A stretch of 64,000 nucleotides of DNA from Thioalkalivibrio sp. XN279 (GCF_011089885.1 NZ_JAANBD010000027.1:434001-498000); one strand, 5' to 3'; positions 8,241 through 17,578 are shown, counted from the stretch's first letter. The notes: generated by a model not told the origin, from the letters alone. A program made the numbers and translations.

Positions 8241-11200
8241 ATGTTCGCCGGCATGGTGCGCCACGGCACCATAGTCGCCGTGGTGGTGCTGGTGATCTGC
8301 GTGCTGGGCATCCTCGCAGCGACGCGCATCCCGGTGCAGATGATCCCGGATCTCGAGGTGCGCGTCATCGGTGTCGACACGCGCTGGCCGGGCGCCACGC
8401 CCCAGGACGTGGAGAAAGAGATCCTGGTGGAGCAGGAGCAGTACCTGCGCAGCCTGCCCAGCCTCAAGCGCATGATCTCCCGCGCCAGCGACGGGCGCGC
8501 CGAGATCGAGCTGGAGTTCCCCTTCGGCACGGACATCAACGAGGCGCTGATCCGCGTCAACAACGCGCTGAGCCAGGTGCCCGCCTACCCGGAGAACGTG
8601 GACGAGCCCCGGCTGGAAGCCAGCTCCTTCTCGCAGAACTCCTTCATGTTCTTCCGCATCGCGCCGCTCGAGGGCAATCCCTTCGAGCTGGACATGAAAA
8701 TGATGTACGACTTCATCGACGAGAACGTGCGGCCGCGCATGGAGCGCGTCGACGGCGTGTCGCGCATCAACATCTGGGGCGGCGCCGACCGGCAGGTGCG
8801 GATCCTGGTGGACCCGGCCGCGCTGGCCGAGCGCGGCATCACGCTGGACGCGATCCGCGACGCCGTGCGTGCGCGCAACCGGGACGCCTCCGGGGGCGAC
8901 CTGGAACTGGGCAAGCGGCGCTACCTGCTGCGCACCATCGGCCGCTTCAACGATCTCGAGGAGCTGGAGGACCTTATCGTCACGCAACGCGGGGACAGCC
9001 TGATCCGCCTGCGCGATGTCGCCGAGGTCGAACTCTCGCACTACGAGCTGCGCAGCGTCTCCTCGTCCAATGGCCGGCCGACCATGAGCATCGCGGTCGA
9101 TCGCGAGCCCGGCTCCAACGTGATCGACATCAAGCGCGCGCTGCTGCCCGCGGTGGACGAGATCAACAGCCAGGTGCTCGGGCCAGCCGGCATGGAAATG
9201 AGCCTGACCAGCGACGATGTGCGTTATGTCGAGGCCTCGGTCGCCAACGTCTGGCAGAACCTGGCGCTCGGCGCGCTGCTCGCGACCGCCGTCATGTTCC
9301 TGTTCCTGCGCTCGATGCGCGCCACCCTGGTGGGCGTGATCGGCATCCCCATCTGCACCATCGCCGCGTTCCTCGGCCTGCTGGCGGCCGGGCGCACCAT
9401 CAACGTGATCTCCCTGGCGGGCATCGCCTTCGCCATCGGCATGACGCTGGACAACAGCATCGTGGTGCTGGAGGCGATCGAGCGCCGTCGCCGCGAGGGC
9501 ATGGACCGCCACGCTGCCGCCATCGACGGCGTGCGCCAGGTCTGGCCTGCGGTGCTCGCTTCCACCATGACCACCGTGCTGGTGTTTGCGCCGATCTTTT
9601 TCATCAGCCAGGAAGCCGGCCAGCTCTACTCCGACGTTGCCATCGCCATCGCCGCCTGCATCCTCGCCAGCATGCTGGTGGCCATCTCGGTCGTGCCCAG
9701 CCTGAGCGCCCGCCTCCAGTTCGGCGTGCGCAGCGCCCCCGTCGCCGTCGGCCAGGGGCTGCGGGACCGCCTCGTCTCGGGCGTCGGCTGGCTCATCGCG
9801 ACCGGCATGCGACGCGCGGCCGTCCTCGGGGCGACCGTAGCGGGCGTGCTGGCCATCATCCTGCTGCTCACGCCACCCGCCGAGTACCTGCCGGAGGGTG
9901 AAGAGCCGAAGACTTTCGCCCGCATGCTGGCGCCGCCCGGCTACAACCTCACCGAGATGCGCAAGGTCGCTGCGCAGGTGGAGGAATACCTGCTGCCCTT
10001 CGTCGGCGACGACCCGGAGCGCTTCGCGCGCGGCGAGACAGCGGTGCCGGCGATGAAATACATGAATCTCTCGGTCAGCGCCGACAACCTGCGGGTGCTG
10101 GCCGAGACCGTCGACCCGGGACAGATCGACGCGCTCATGACGGCGCTCGACGAGCACTTTCGCAGCTATCCCGGCATGCGCGCCTTCTCCAGTCGCGGCT
10201 CCATCATCTCCAGCAACGACGGCGGCACGCGCAGCGTGAATCTCGACATCACGGGACGCGACCTGGTTGAGATCTACCAGGTTGCACAGCTCGCTTACGA
10301 CCGCGCGGAGGCGATCTTCGACAACCCCAGGATCGGTTCCTCGCCCTCCTCGCTGTCGCTGGACCAGCCGCTGGTGGAAATCCGCCCGCGCTGGGAGCGG
10401 GCCGCAGAGATGGGGCTCGACGCGCGCCAGATCGGCTTCACAGTGGCGGCACTGACCGACGGCGCCTTCGTCGACGAGTACTTCCGCGGCGACGACAAGA
10501 TCGACATCTTCCTGTTCAGCCAGGCGGGCAGCGAGCAGCAGCTGTCGGCGGTCGAGGACTTGCCGATCTATGCGCCGAATGCCGGCATCGTGCCGCTGTC
10601 CGCGGTGGCCGAGATCGTCGAGACGGTGGATACGGACTCCATCCGGCGACTCAACGGCCGCCGCGCGGTCACGCTGAACATCATCCCGCCTCGATCCGTG
10701 CCGCTCGAGACGGCGCTGGGCGAAGTCCAGGCCGAAGTCGTCGACTGGCTGCGTGCCGAAGGCCACTTGCCGCCCGAAGTGGGCATCGACATCTCCGGCG
10801 CCTCCGACCAGCTCATGGAAACCCGCTCCGCCCTGGCGGACAACTACCTGGTGTCCATCGTGCTCTGCCTGCTGGTCCTGGTAGCCATTTTCAGCCACTG
10901 GGGCTGGCCCTTCGTCATCCTCACGTCCGTCCCGCTGGGCATCGCGGGGGGCATCGGCGGACTGGCGCTGCTCAATTGGATCGGGTCGATGCTGCCGGCC
11001 GTGGGGCTCGACGCCGTCCACCAGCCGTTCGACATGATCACCATGCTCGGCTTCCTCATCCTGCTGGGCGTGGTGGTGAACAACCCGATCCTGATCGTCG
11101 ACCGTACGCTGGCGCGCTTGCGCGAGGGCGAGAAAGACCCGGTAGAAGCGGTGCGCGATGCCGTCGCAACCCGCATCCGCCCCATCATGATGTCCATGAT

Positions 11201-11420
11201 CACCACGCTGTTCGGCCTGGCGCCGCTGGTGTTCATTCCCGGCGAGGGCACCGAGCTGTACCGCGGCGTGGGCGTGGTGGTGTTGACCGGCCTGTTGTTC
11301 GCGACGCTGGTGACGCTGACCTTCCTGCCGGCGCTGCTGGTCACCGTACTCAGCGTGATGCAGCGCTTGCGGGGCGTGCAACGAGTTACGGGATCCAGGC
11401 CAGCAGGACCAGGCGCATGA
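8241..11420 (+). CDS. RND efflux transporter permease subunit
   Basis: A 1059-residue AcrB/HAE1-superfamily inner-membrane pump with two repeats of six transmembrane helices and large periplasmic loops. The TM1 start and porter-domain motif IPDLEVRVIGVDTRWPGA are typical. In TM4 the AcrB Asp-Asp proton pair appears as LDN (GMTLDNSIVVLEAIE). The TM10 region reads VVVNNPILIVD, where AcrB has the relay lysine. This fits a large non-AcrB branch of the family, so I do not assign a drug substrate. No TolC-like gene is adjacent, so the outer-membrane partner must be elsewhere. Its TGA overlaps the next ATG. Confidence 0.93.
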   Translation: MFAGMVRHGTIVAVVVLVICVLGILAATRIPVQMIPDLEVRVIGVDTRWPGATPQDVEKEILVEQEQYLRSLPSLKRMISRASDGRAEIELEFPFGTDINEALIRVNNALSQVPAYPENVDEPRLEASSFSQNSFMFFRIAPLEGNPFELDMKMMYDFIDENVRPRMERVDGVSRINIWGGADRQVRILVDPAALAERGITLDAIRDAVRARNRDASGGDLELGKRRYLLRTIGRFNDLEELEDLIVTQRGDSLIRLRDVAEVELSHYELRSVSSSNGRPTMSIAVDREPGSNVIDIKRALLPAVDEINSQVLGPAGMEMSLTSDDVRYVEASVANVWQNLALGALLATAVMFLFLRSMRATLVGVIGIPICTIAAFLGLLAAGRTINVISLAGIAFAIGMTLDNSIVVLEAIERRRREGMDRHAAAIDGVRQVWPAVLASTMTTVLVFAPIFFISQEAGQLYSDVAIAIAACILASMLVAISVVPSLSARLQFGVRSAPVAVGQGLRDRLVSGVGWLIATGMRRAAVLGATVAGVLAIILLLTPPAEYLPEGEEPKTFARMLAPPGYNLTEMRKVAAQVEEYLLPFVGDDPERFARGETAVPAMKYMNLSVSADNLRVLAETVDPGQIDALMTALDEHFRSYPGMRAFSSRGSIISSNDGGTRSVNLDITGRDLVEIYQVAQLAYDRAEAIFDNPRIGSSPSSLSLDQPLVEIRPRWERAAEMGLDARQIGFTVAALTDGAFVDEYFRGDDKIDIFLFSQAGSEQQLSAVEDLPIYAPNAGIVPLSAVAEIVETVDTDSIRRLNGRRAVTLNIIPPRSVPLETALGEVQAEVVDWLRAEGHLPPEVGIDISGASDQLMETRSALADNYLVSIVLCLLVLVAIFSHWGWPFVILTSVPLGIAGGIGGLALLNWIGSMLPAVGLDAVHQPFDMITMLGFLILLGVVVNNPILIVDRTLARLREGEKDPVEAVRDAVATRIRPIMMSMITTLFGLAPLVFIPGEGTELYRGVGVVVLTGLLFATLVTLTFLPALLVTVLSVMQRLRGVQRVTGSRPAGPGA

Positions 11421-12136
11421 GCATCCAGCCGCGACACGTGGAATACATGGACGGAGACCAGCCCCTGGAGGGTTACCTGGCCGTGGACGATGACTGGGGC
11501 GCGCGCCGGCCCGTCGTGCTGGTGGCGCATGCCATCCGGGGGCGCACCGGCTTCGAGTGCGCCAAGGCCGAGGCCCTGGCGCGACTCGGCTACGCCGGCT
11601 TCGCGCTCGACGTGTACGGCAAGGGCCGCGTCACCGACGACAATGCCGCCGGGAAACCCTGGATGCAGGCATTGCTCGAGGATCGCGCGGCGTTGCAACG
11701 CAGGCTGCGCCTCGGCCTCGAGGCCGCCATGGCCCAGCCCGAAGTGGACGCCGCGCGGATCGCCGCGATCGGCTTCTGCTTCGGCGGGCTCTGCGTGCTG
11801 GACCTCGCGCGCTGCGAGGAACGGGTCGCCGGCGTGGCCAGCTTCCATGGCCTGTTGGATCCCCCCGGGGACCTGTCGCCGCGATCGATCGGGGCGAAAG
11901 TGCTTGTCATGCACGGCTGGGATGATCCGCTCGCGCCGCCTGAGTCCGTGCTCCGCCTCGCGCGCGAGCTGAGCGATGCGGGCGCGGACTGGCAGCTGCA
12001 TGCCTTCGGCCATGTGCAGCATGCCTTCACCAATCCGGCGGCGGCCAGCCCGGCAAGCGGACTGCTGTACGACGCCGCCGCAGATCGGCGCGCCTGGCGC
12101 CTGCTGCAGGACTTCCTGGCCGAGTTGTTTCCCTGA
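11417..12136 (+). CDS. Dienelactone hydrolase family protein
   Basis: A 239-residue alpha/beta hydrolase of the dienelactone hydrolase family. The cysteine nucleophile is in IGFCFGGLCVLD, the acid in HGWDDPLAP and the histidine in GHVQHAFTNP, giving the Cys-Asp-His triad of the family. The conserved opening motif VVLVAHAIRGRTGFE is present. The ATG at 11417 overlaps the stop of the RND pump gene, so it is the third gene of that transcription unit. Whether it is linked to efflux is unknown; no chlorocatechol pathway genes are nearby. Confidence 0.9.
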   Translation: MSIQPRHVEYMDGDQPLEGYLAVDDDWGARRPVVLVAHAIRGRTGFECAKAEALARLGYAGFALDVYGKGRVTDDNAAGKPWMQALLEDRAALQRRLRLGLEAAMAQPEVDAARIAAIGFCFGGLCVLDLARCEERVAGVASFHGLLDPPGDLSPRSIGAKVLVMHGWDDPLAPPESVLRLARELSDAGADWQLHAFGHVQHAFTNPAAASPASGLLYDAAADRRAWRLLQDFLAELFP

Positions 12137-12241
12137 CCGACCGCGGCCAAGGAAACCCGGCGGTGCCGTCCGCCGGTCGATCCCGCTGCCACGCGCTGCA
12201 TCGGCTGCCAGGCCGATTGAGCCAAATGCAAAAACCGTGGC

Positions 12242-12247
12242 TAGAAT
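12242..12247 (+). promoter_or_regulatory. Candidate -10 element upstream of the DUF962 gene
   Basis: TAGAAT lies 40 bases before the ATG at 12288. A TTGAGC at 12217-12222 could serve as -35, but the 19-base spacer is longer than ideal. The intergenic stretch 12137-12287 holds nothing else recognisable. Confidence 0.35.
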
Positions 12248-12287
12248 CACGGTTTGTGTCGCCGCGGATGTCGAGGATGTAGCGGGT

Positions 12288-12608
12288 ATGAGCGCCGTGA
12301 CCCCACAAAGAACATTCAGCTCCTTCGCCGAGTTCTACCCCTACTACCTCGAGGAGCACAGCAATCCCGCGTGCCGCCGCCTGCACTACGTCGGCAGCCT
12401 GCTGGTGCTGGGCGTGCTGGGTTATGTGCTGTTCACGCAGAAGTGGTTGCTGCTGCTGGCCCTGCCGGTGATCGGCTATGGCTTTGCCTGGGTCGGTCAT
12501 TTCGTCTTCGAGAAAAACAGGCCAGCCACCTTCAAGCACCCGCTGTACAGCTTCATGGGCGACTGGGTGATGCTGAAGGACGGGCTGACGGGGCGCATAC
12601 CCTTCTAG
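12288..12608 (+). CDS. DUF962 / Mpo1-like membrane protein
   Basis: A 106-residue DUF962 (YGL010w-like) protein. The conserved opening FAEFYPYYLEEHSNPACRRLHYVG carries the invariant His residues of the family. Two hydrophobic helices (LLVLGVLGYVLF and WLLLLALPVIGYG) follow, then the GHFVFEKNRPATFKHPLYS motif. The yeast homologue Mpo1 is an iron-dependent dioxygenase acting on 2-hydroxy fatty acids, and the conserved His residues here fit a metal site. Function in bacteria is inferred only from that relation. Confidence 0.85.
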   Translation: MSAVTPQRTFSSFAEFYPYYLEEHSNPACRRLHYVGSLLVLGVLGYVLFTQKWLLLLALPVIGYGFAWVGHFVFEKNRPATFKHPLYSFMGDWVMLKDGLTGRIPF

Positions 12609-12625
12609 CCCAGCGAGGTACTGTG

Positions 12626-13012
12626 ATGCAGAACACGGTGGTGGCGCATTGCCTGGACGGGACGCTCGTGAAGGGCGTCACCAACAATTTCTTTCCCAAC
12701 AAGCCGAGCTTCCACGTGGTCGAACGGGACTCGGGCGAGCGTCGGGAAATCACCATCGCCGACCTGAAGGCGGTGTTTTTCGTCAAGGACTTCGACGGCG
12801 ACCCGGAGCGGCGGGAGCAGGCTGACGTCGATCGCACCGGCTTCGGCAAAAAGATGCGCGTCGAGTTCGAGGACGGCGAGACGCTGGTCGGTTATTGCCA
12901 GGGCTATTCACCCAACCGTCCCGGCTTCTTTGTCTTCCCGTCCGATCCGGACAGCAACAACGACCGCATCTTCATCGTTACCGCGGCCACTCGCTCGGCC
13001 GAGTTCATCTGA
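12626..13012 (+). CDS. Conserved small soluble protein, function unknown
   Basis: A 128-residue protein rich in beta strands. The first half looks like a small barrel (GTLVKGVTNNFFPNKPSFHV), and a near-repeat appears later (GETLVGYCQGYSPNRPGFFV). The two halves probably form a duplicated Sm- or PilZ-like fold. I recognise it only as a conserved uncharacterised family. It begins 17 bases after the DUF962 gene and is followed 40 bases later by a radical SAM gene, so the three may be one operon. Confidence 0.7.
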   Translation: MQNTVVAHCLDGTLVKGVTNNFFPNKPSFHVVERDSGERREITIADLKAVFFVKDFDGDPERREQADVDRTGFGKKMRVEFEDGETLVGYCQGYSPNRPGFFVFPSDPDSNNDRIFIVTAATRSAEFI

Positions 13013-13052
13013 ACCAGGTAGGCCGTCGCCGGGCGAGATACAATCTCGGTCC

Positions 13053-13952
13053 ATGCCCGGCGCCTTTCCCATCCGTTACATCGAGCCCGTGTTCCGGCCG
13101 CCCAGCGAGGCCCGCTCGCTGATCCTGCCCGTGACCGACGGCTGCTCATGGAACAAGTGCACCTTCTGCGAGATGTATACGGCGCCGCAGAAGAAATTCC
13201 GGGCCCGCGACGAGGCGGAAGTGATGGACAGCATCCGCCGCTCCGGTGAGTTGCTGGGCGACCAGCTGCGGCGCGTATTCCTCGCGGACGGCGACGCGCT
13301 GGTGCTCCCCACGCACCGCCTGCTGGCCATCCTCGAGGCGATCCGCGCCCACATGCCGACGGTCGAGCGGGTCTCGAGCTACTGCCTGCCGCGCAACCTG
13401 CGGCGCAAGTCGGTGGCGGAACTGGCCGAGCTGCGTGACGCCGGGCTCGCACTGGCCTACGTCGGCGCCGAGTCCGGCGATGACGCAGTGCTGGAGAAGG
13501 TCCGCAAGGGCGAGACATTCGAGTCGACGCGCGCAGCGCTCGACAAGCTCGCCGAAGCTGGCATCCGCCGCTCCGTCATGATTCTCAACGGACTGGGCGG
13601 GAGCGCCTTGTCCCGCCAGCATGCCGACAACTCGGCACGGCTGGCCAACCTCACCCAGCCGGAGTACCTCGCCACGCTGGTCGTGAGCTTCCCCATGGGA
13701 GAACAGCGCTTCCGCGCCGGTTTCCCGGACTGGGAACCCCTCGACCTGCCCGGGCTGTTGCACGAGATGGAAAGGCTGCTGGAAGGGCTGGAGCTGCGCC
13801 GGACCATGTTCCGCTCCGACCATGCCTCGAACTGGCTGGTGCTCAAGGGCACGCTGGGTACGGACAAGGCGCGCCTGCTGGCCCAGGTCCGCGACGCCAT
13901 CGCGCGGCCGGAGCACGCGCCGTTCCGCCCGGCGTGGGCGCGCGGTCTCTAG
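13053..13952 (+). CDS. Radical SAM family protein
   Basis: A 299-residue radical SAM enzyme. The iron-sulfur/SAM motif reads DGCSWNKCTFCEMY near residue 31, a C-x4-C-x2-C spacing as seen in a COG1032-related subgroup rather than the canonical C-x3-C-x2-C. The later AYVGAESGDDAVLEKVRKG is the conserved SAM-binding strand of this group. The start at 13053 gives MPGAFPIRYIEPVFRPPSEA, the usual family N-terminus; upstream sequence in this frame is shadow coding. No auxiliary cysteine cluster is evident. Substrate unknown. Confidence 0.88.
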   Translation: MPGAFPIRYIEPVFRPPSEARSLILPVTDGCSWNKCTFCEMYTAPQKKFRARDEAEVMDSIRRSGELLGDQLRRVFLADGDALVLPTHRLLAILEAIRAHMPTVERVSSYCLPRNLRRKSVAELAELRDAGLALAYVGAESGDDAVLEKVRKGETFESTRAALDKLAEAGIRRSVMILNGLGGSALSRQHADNSARLANLTQPEYLATLVVSFPMGEQRFRAGFPDWEPLDLPGLLHEMERLLEGLELRRTMFRSDHASNWLVLKGTLGTDKARLLAQVRDAIARPEHAPFRPAWARGL

Positions 13953-13964
13953 GCGGCCGTCACC

Positions 13965-15497
13965 TCAACGCAGGAACAGCCGGTAGGCGGGATTGTCGCT
14001 CTCCTCCCAGAAGCGATACCCGATGTTGCGCAGGTCGTTGAGCAGGCGCGCGCGGTCCTTGCGCTCGGCCTCGAACCCCACCAGCACGCGACCCCAGGCG
14101 GCGCCGTGGTTGCGATAGTGGAACAGGGTGATGTTCCAGTCGGCGCCCAGGCCGGTGAGGAAGTTCAGCAGCGCGCCGGGCCGCTCGGGGAACTCGAAGC
14201 GGAACAGCAGCTCGGGCTTGTCGCCCGGCGGGCGGCCGCCGACCATGTGGCGCACGTGCAGCTTCGCGGCCTCGTTCTCCGTCATGTCCTCGACGGCGTA
14301 CCCGGCTTCTCCCAGCTTGCGCGTCACCTCGGCGCGATCCCGCGGCGCACCCAGTTGCAGGCCGACATAGACGTGCGCGGCGCTTGGGTCGGCGTAACGG
14401 TAATTGAACTCGCTGACCGAACGCTTGCCGAGCGTGGCGCAGAAGCGGCGGAAGCTGCCGCGTTCCTCGGGGATGGTGACGCCGAGGATGGCCTCGCGTT
14501 GCTCGCCGAGCTCCGCGCGCTCCGAGATGTGGCGCAGGCGATCGAAGTTCACGTTGGCGCCGCTGACGATGGCGACCAGGCTCGTTGCCGGGCTGCACTC
14601 GCCGCTCTGCAGTCCCCGCACCGCGTACTTCTTCAGGCCGGCGACGGCCAGCGCCCCGGCGGGCTCGGCAATGGAGCGCGTGTCCTCGAACAGGTCCTTC
14701 ACCGCAGCGCAGATCTCGTCCGTGTTGACGACGATCACCTCGTCGACCCAGTGCTTCGCCACCTTGAATGGCTCGCGGCCCACTTGCGCCACAGACACAC
14801 CGTCCGCGAACAAATCGAGGCTCTCGTATGGCAGCCGCACCCGGCGCCCTGCGGCCAGCGCCGCCGCGAGACAGGCGGAACCCTCCGGCTCCACGCCCAC
14901 GATGCGCACTTGGGGCGCGAGATACTTCACGAAAGCCGCGACGCCGGCGATCAGCCCGCCGCCGCCCACCGGCACGAAGATCGCGCCGGGCGGACCGGCA
15001 TGCTGCTTCATGATCTCCATTCCCACCGTGCCCTGCCCGGCGATCACGTCGAGGTCGTCGTAGGGCGGGATGTAGGTGAGGCCCTCACGTGCCACCAGCT
15101 CGGCGGTGTGCGCAGCCGCGTCGTCGTAGGTGTCGCCGTGCAACACCACTTTCGCGCCCAGCGCACGCACGGCGTCGACCTTTATGCTGGGCGTATTGCG
15201 CCCCATCACGATCGTGGCCTTGAGCCCGAGCTCCCGGGCCGCGAGCGCCACGCCCTGCGCATGGTTGCCGGCGGAGGCCGTGATCACGCCGCGCGCACGC
15301 GCCGGCTCGGGCAGCTGGGCGATCTTGTTGTAGGCACCGCGGATCTTGAACGAGAACACCGGCTGCAGGTCCTCGCGCTTCAGCAGCACGCGGCAACCGG
15401 CCCGGCGCGACAGGTTCGGGGCGCGCTGCAACGGCGTCTCGATCGCGACATCATAGACACGCGAGGAGAGAATCTTCTTGACGTAGCTCTGCAGCAT
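13965..15497 (-). CDS. ilvA: Threonine ammonia-lyase, biosynthetic
   Basis: A 510-residue PLP enzyme that converts L-threonine to 2-oxobutanoate and ammonia, the first step of isoleucine synthesis. The PLP lysine is K51 in PVFSFKIRGAYNK, the glycine-rich phosphate loop is in VPVGGGGLIAG, and the SAGNHAQGVA motif is present. The last 190 residues hold two ACT-like regulatory subdomains (REAILGVTIPEERGSF, then PELLFRFEFPERPGAL), as in the long feedback-inhibited form. It is the last gene of a minus-strand group and is preceded by the DUF3047 gene three bases away. Confidence 0.97.
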   Translation of the reverse strand: MLQSYVKKILSSRVYDVAIETPLQRAPNLSRRAGCRVLLKREDLQPVFSFKIRGAYNKIAQLPEPARARGVITASAGNHAQGVALAARELGLKATIVMGRNTPSIKVDAVRALGAKVVLHGDTYDDAAAHTAELVAREGLTYIPPYDDLDVIAGQGTVGMEIMKQHAGPPGAIFVPVGGGGLIAGVAAFVKYLAPQVRIVGVEPEGSACLAAALAAGRRVRLPYESLDLFADGVSVAQVGREPFKVAKHWVDEVIVVNTDEICAAVKDLFEDTRSIAEPAGALAVAGLKKYAVRGLQSGECSPATSLVAIVSGANVNFDRLRHISERAELGEQREAILGVTIPEERGSFRRFCATLGKRSVSEFNYRYADPSAAHVYVGLQLGAPRDRAEVTRKLGEAGYAVEDMTENEAAKLHVRHMVGGRPPGDKPELLFRFEFPERPGALLNFLTGLGADWNITLFHYRNHGAAWGRVLVGFEAERKDRARLLNDLRNIGYRFWEESDNPAYRLFLR

Positions 15498-15499
15498 GT

Positions 15500-16171
15500 T
15501 CAGCGCTCCGGTGGCGCGCCCGAAAGGCGGATGTCAGCGTACCATGCACGCGCGCTGCCGCCGGTGTCGTCCGCGTCGGTCATCAGGGCAACCCCGTCGA
15601 GGCTGTCCAGCTCCTCGCCGAAAGCCTGGCGCCAGTCTGCCCGCAGGTCGCGCACATGGTGCACCCACTCGCCGGCGCGATCCGCACCGCTGTCCAGTGC
15701 TATGAGCTGGACATTGTCGCCGGCATAGGCGCTGGGCCAGCGCGCGCCCTCCGGCTGGCCGCTGGACCAGACATAGTTGAGCGCCCGGGTGCGCCACCAG
15801 GCCCATCCGCCGCTGCGCACCACGTAGATGCGTGCAGCGTAGTCGTCCCCGGACTTGCGGCGCTCATCGGTAGCGGGGCCAAAGGTGGACTCCACGCGCC
15901 AGCGCCAGCTCAGCCAGGGGGTTTGCCCAGGATCGATGTCGGCCTCGTAAAACAGGGCTGAGGCGGCGCCGTCGGCTTCAGCCTCCAGCACCTGCTCACC
16001 GTCGAGAGTCACCAGCCGATACGTGGTGGCGCCGTTGAATTCACGCGCCTGCCAGCCTTCCAGGCCTTGCCGGAAATCGCCGACGCGCAGTTCGAGCTCC
16101 GGCCCGGCAAGGGCCACCGCCGCGCCCATCGCGAGCACGGCCGGCCAGTAACGTCGACGGCAGCCGCGCAT
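15500..16171 (-). CDS. DUF3047 domain-containing exported protein
   Basis: A 223-residue protein with an N-terminal signal peptide (YWPAVLAMGAAVALAG) and a single DUF3047 domain. Conserved features are LSWRWRV, DDYAARIYVV and the tryptophan-rich ALNYVWSSGQPEG, followed by a C-terminal aspartate-rich DADDTGG stretch. It is probably a periplasmic jelly-roll-like carbohydrate-binding fold of unknown function. The start at 16171 avoids overlap with the thioesterase gene and leads directly into the signal sequence; a start at 16207 is possible. Confidence 0.8.
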   Translation of the reverse strand: MRGCRRRYWPAVLAMGAAVALAGPELELRVGDFRQGLEGWQAREFNGATTYRLVTLDGEQVLEAEADGAASALFYEADIDPGQTPWLSWRWRVESTFGPATDERRKSGDDYAARIYVVRSGGWAWWRTRALNYVWSSGQPEGARWPSAYAGDNVQLIALDSGADRAGEWVHHVRDLRADWRQAFGEELDSLDGVALMTDADDTGGSARAWYADIRLSGAPPER

Positions 16172-16175
16172 GGCC

Positions 16176-16619
16176 TCAGGACCGCCCGCCTGTGAGCGTC
16201 TCACCAACCACCGCCAGGGTCACCAGCGCCTTCGATACGAGCTTTTCCTCACCGCCGGCCACACACCAGTTCTCCGCTTCCGCCACGGTCAGCGTGCGGC
16301 CGGCCTTGATGACACGCGCCACGCAGTACATCGACTCGCCCCGGGCGGCGCGCAACAGGTTGATCTTGTACTCCGCCCCGAGGATGTGCTGGCCCGGTCG
16401 CAGCAGCGAGGCGGCCGCGGCGCCGGCGGTGTGATCGGCCATGGCGCCCTGCACACCGGCATGGACGAAACCATCCTGCTGCAAGTGCCGCGCAGCGATC
16501 TCCAGCCGGCTGCGGCACTCGCCCGGCGTTATCGACACCAGTTCCAGACCCAGCTCGCGGATGAAAGGAGCGGCGGTGAAGAAGCGTTCCAGTGCAGCGC
16601 GGTCGATATCACTCATCAT
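16176..16619 (-). CDS. PaaI family hotdog-fold thioesterase
   Basis: A 147-residue hotdog thioesterase that should hydrolyse an acyl-CoA. The family region LQQDGFVHAGVQGAMADHTAGAAA contains the conserved His-Ala-Gly followed by an acidic Asp at the catalytic helix. The strand VAEAENWCVAGGEEKLVSKALVTL closes the fold. Its ATG overlaps the stop of the EamA gene by 4 bases (16616-16619). The physiological substrate is not evident. Confidence 0.88.
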   Translation of the reverse strand: MMSDIDRAALERFFTAAPFIRELGLELVSITPGECRSRLEIAARHLQQDGFVHAGVQGAMADHTAGAAAASLLRPGQHILGAEYKINLLRAARGESMYCVARVIKAGRTLTVAEAENWCVAGGEEKLVSKALVTLAVVGETLTGGRS

Positions 16620-17491
16620 TCTGCTCCGGCCGCATTGCGGCTTTTTTCAAGAATCACCAGCGCGATGCCGCCGAGCACCGCTGCGGCGGCCAGCACCAGC
16701 CGCAGGGTGATCGGTTCCCCCAGCAGCGCGACCCCGCCCACGGCCACGATCACCGGCACCGACAGTTGCACCGTGGCCGCGGTGACCGACTTTATCAACG
16801 GCACCACCGAGTACCACAGCACATAACCGAGCGCGGAAGTCAGCGCGCCCGACGCCACCGCATACGCGAACCCTGCGGTATCGATGCTGGCTTGCCCCAG
16901 CATGAAGAGGCTGAGCGCCGCGGTGATAGGCACTGTGCGCATGAAGTTTCCGGCCGTCACCCGCGTCGGGTCGCGCGCCCCCTGGCCGCGCATGGAGTAC
17001 ACGCCCCAGCAAATCCCGGCGCCCAGCATCATCGCACCCGCCAGCGGGGGCGGCGCCGACAGCCCGGGCAACAGCAGCCCGACCAGGCCGCTGAAGGCCA
17101 GCACCACGCCGGTGACCTGCACGATGTCGAGGCGCTCGCCGCGCCTCAGCCCGAGCCCGATCATGGTCACCTGCACCGCCCCGAACAGCAACAAGGCCCC
17201 GGTCCCGGCCGTGAGCTCGAGGTAAGCGAAAGAAAACAGCACCGCGTAGCCGAACAGCGCCCAGGCCGACAGCCAGTTGCCGGACTCACTCGCCGGCAGT
17301 GGTGCGCGGCCACGGCTGCGGCGCAAGTACAGCAGCAGCCATAACATCAAGGCGCCGGAAACCAGCCTGATAGAGGTGAAGCTGGCGGCATCGATCCCGG
17401 TGTCGCGCAGCGCGACGCGGCAGAACCAGGAGTTGGCAGACAGCGGCAGCATGGCGAGCGCCGTGAGCGCGATGACGCGTGCCCGGCTCAC
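16616..17491 (-). CDS. EamA/DMT family transporter
   Basis: A 291-residue membrane protein with ten predicted helices in two EamA repeats (first ALTALAMLPLSANSWFCRVALR, second starting near GAMMLGAGICWGVYSMRG). The family exports amino acids, metabolites or drugs. The second repeat ends with PVIVAVGGVALLGEPITLRL, the typical EamA closing motif. It is the first gene of the group that runs through the thioesterase and DUF3047 genes to ilvA. Confidence 0.9.
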   Translation of the reverse strand: MSRARVIALTALAMLPLSANSWFCRVALRDTGIDAASFTSIRLVSGALMLWLLLYLRRSRGRAPLPASESGNWLSAWALFGYAVLFSFAYLELTAGTGALLLFGAVQVTMIGLGLRRGERLDIVQVTGVVLAFSGLVGLLLPGLSAPPPLAGAMMLGAGICWGVYSMRGQGARDPTRVTAGNFMRTVPITAALSLFMLGQASIDTAGFAYAVASGALTSALGYVLWYSVVPLIKSVTAATVQLSVPVIVAVGGVALLGEPITLRLVLAAAAVLGGIALVILEKSRNAAGAE

Positions 17492-17578
17492 GAATTGTGA
17501 GACTCAGCGCAGAAAAGGGAAGCCGGCCTGGGTGTTAACATCGCCGCGGTCACAGGATTTCCCGGAGACTATATCGCA

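Noticed and set aside
7392-11381. A 1329-codon minus-strand open frame antisense to the RND genes
   Set aside because: It is rich in His, Gln, Arg, Gly and Asp in no domain pattern and exactly mirrors two well-supported genes. High GC content removes stop codons from the antisense frame.
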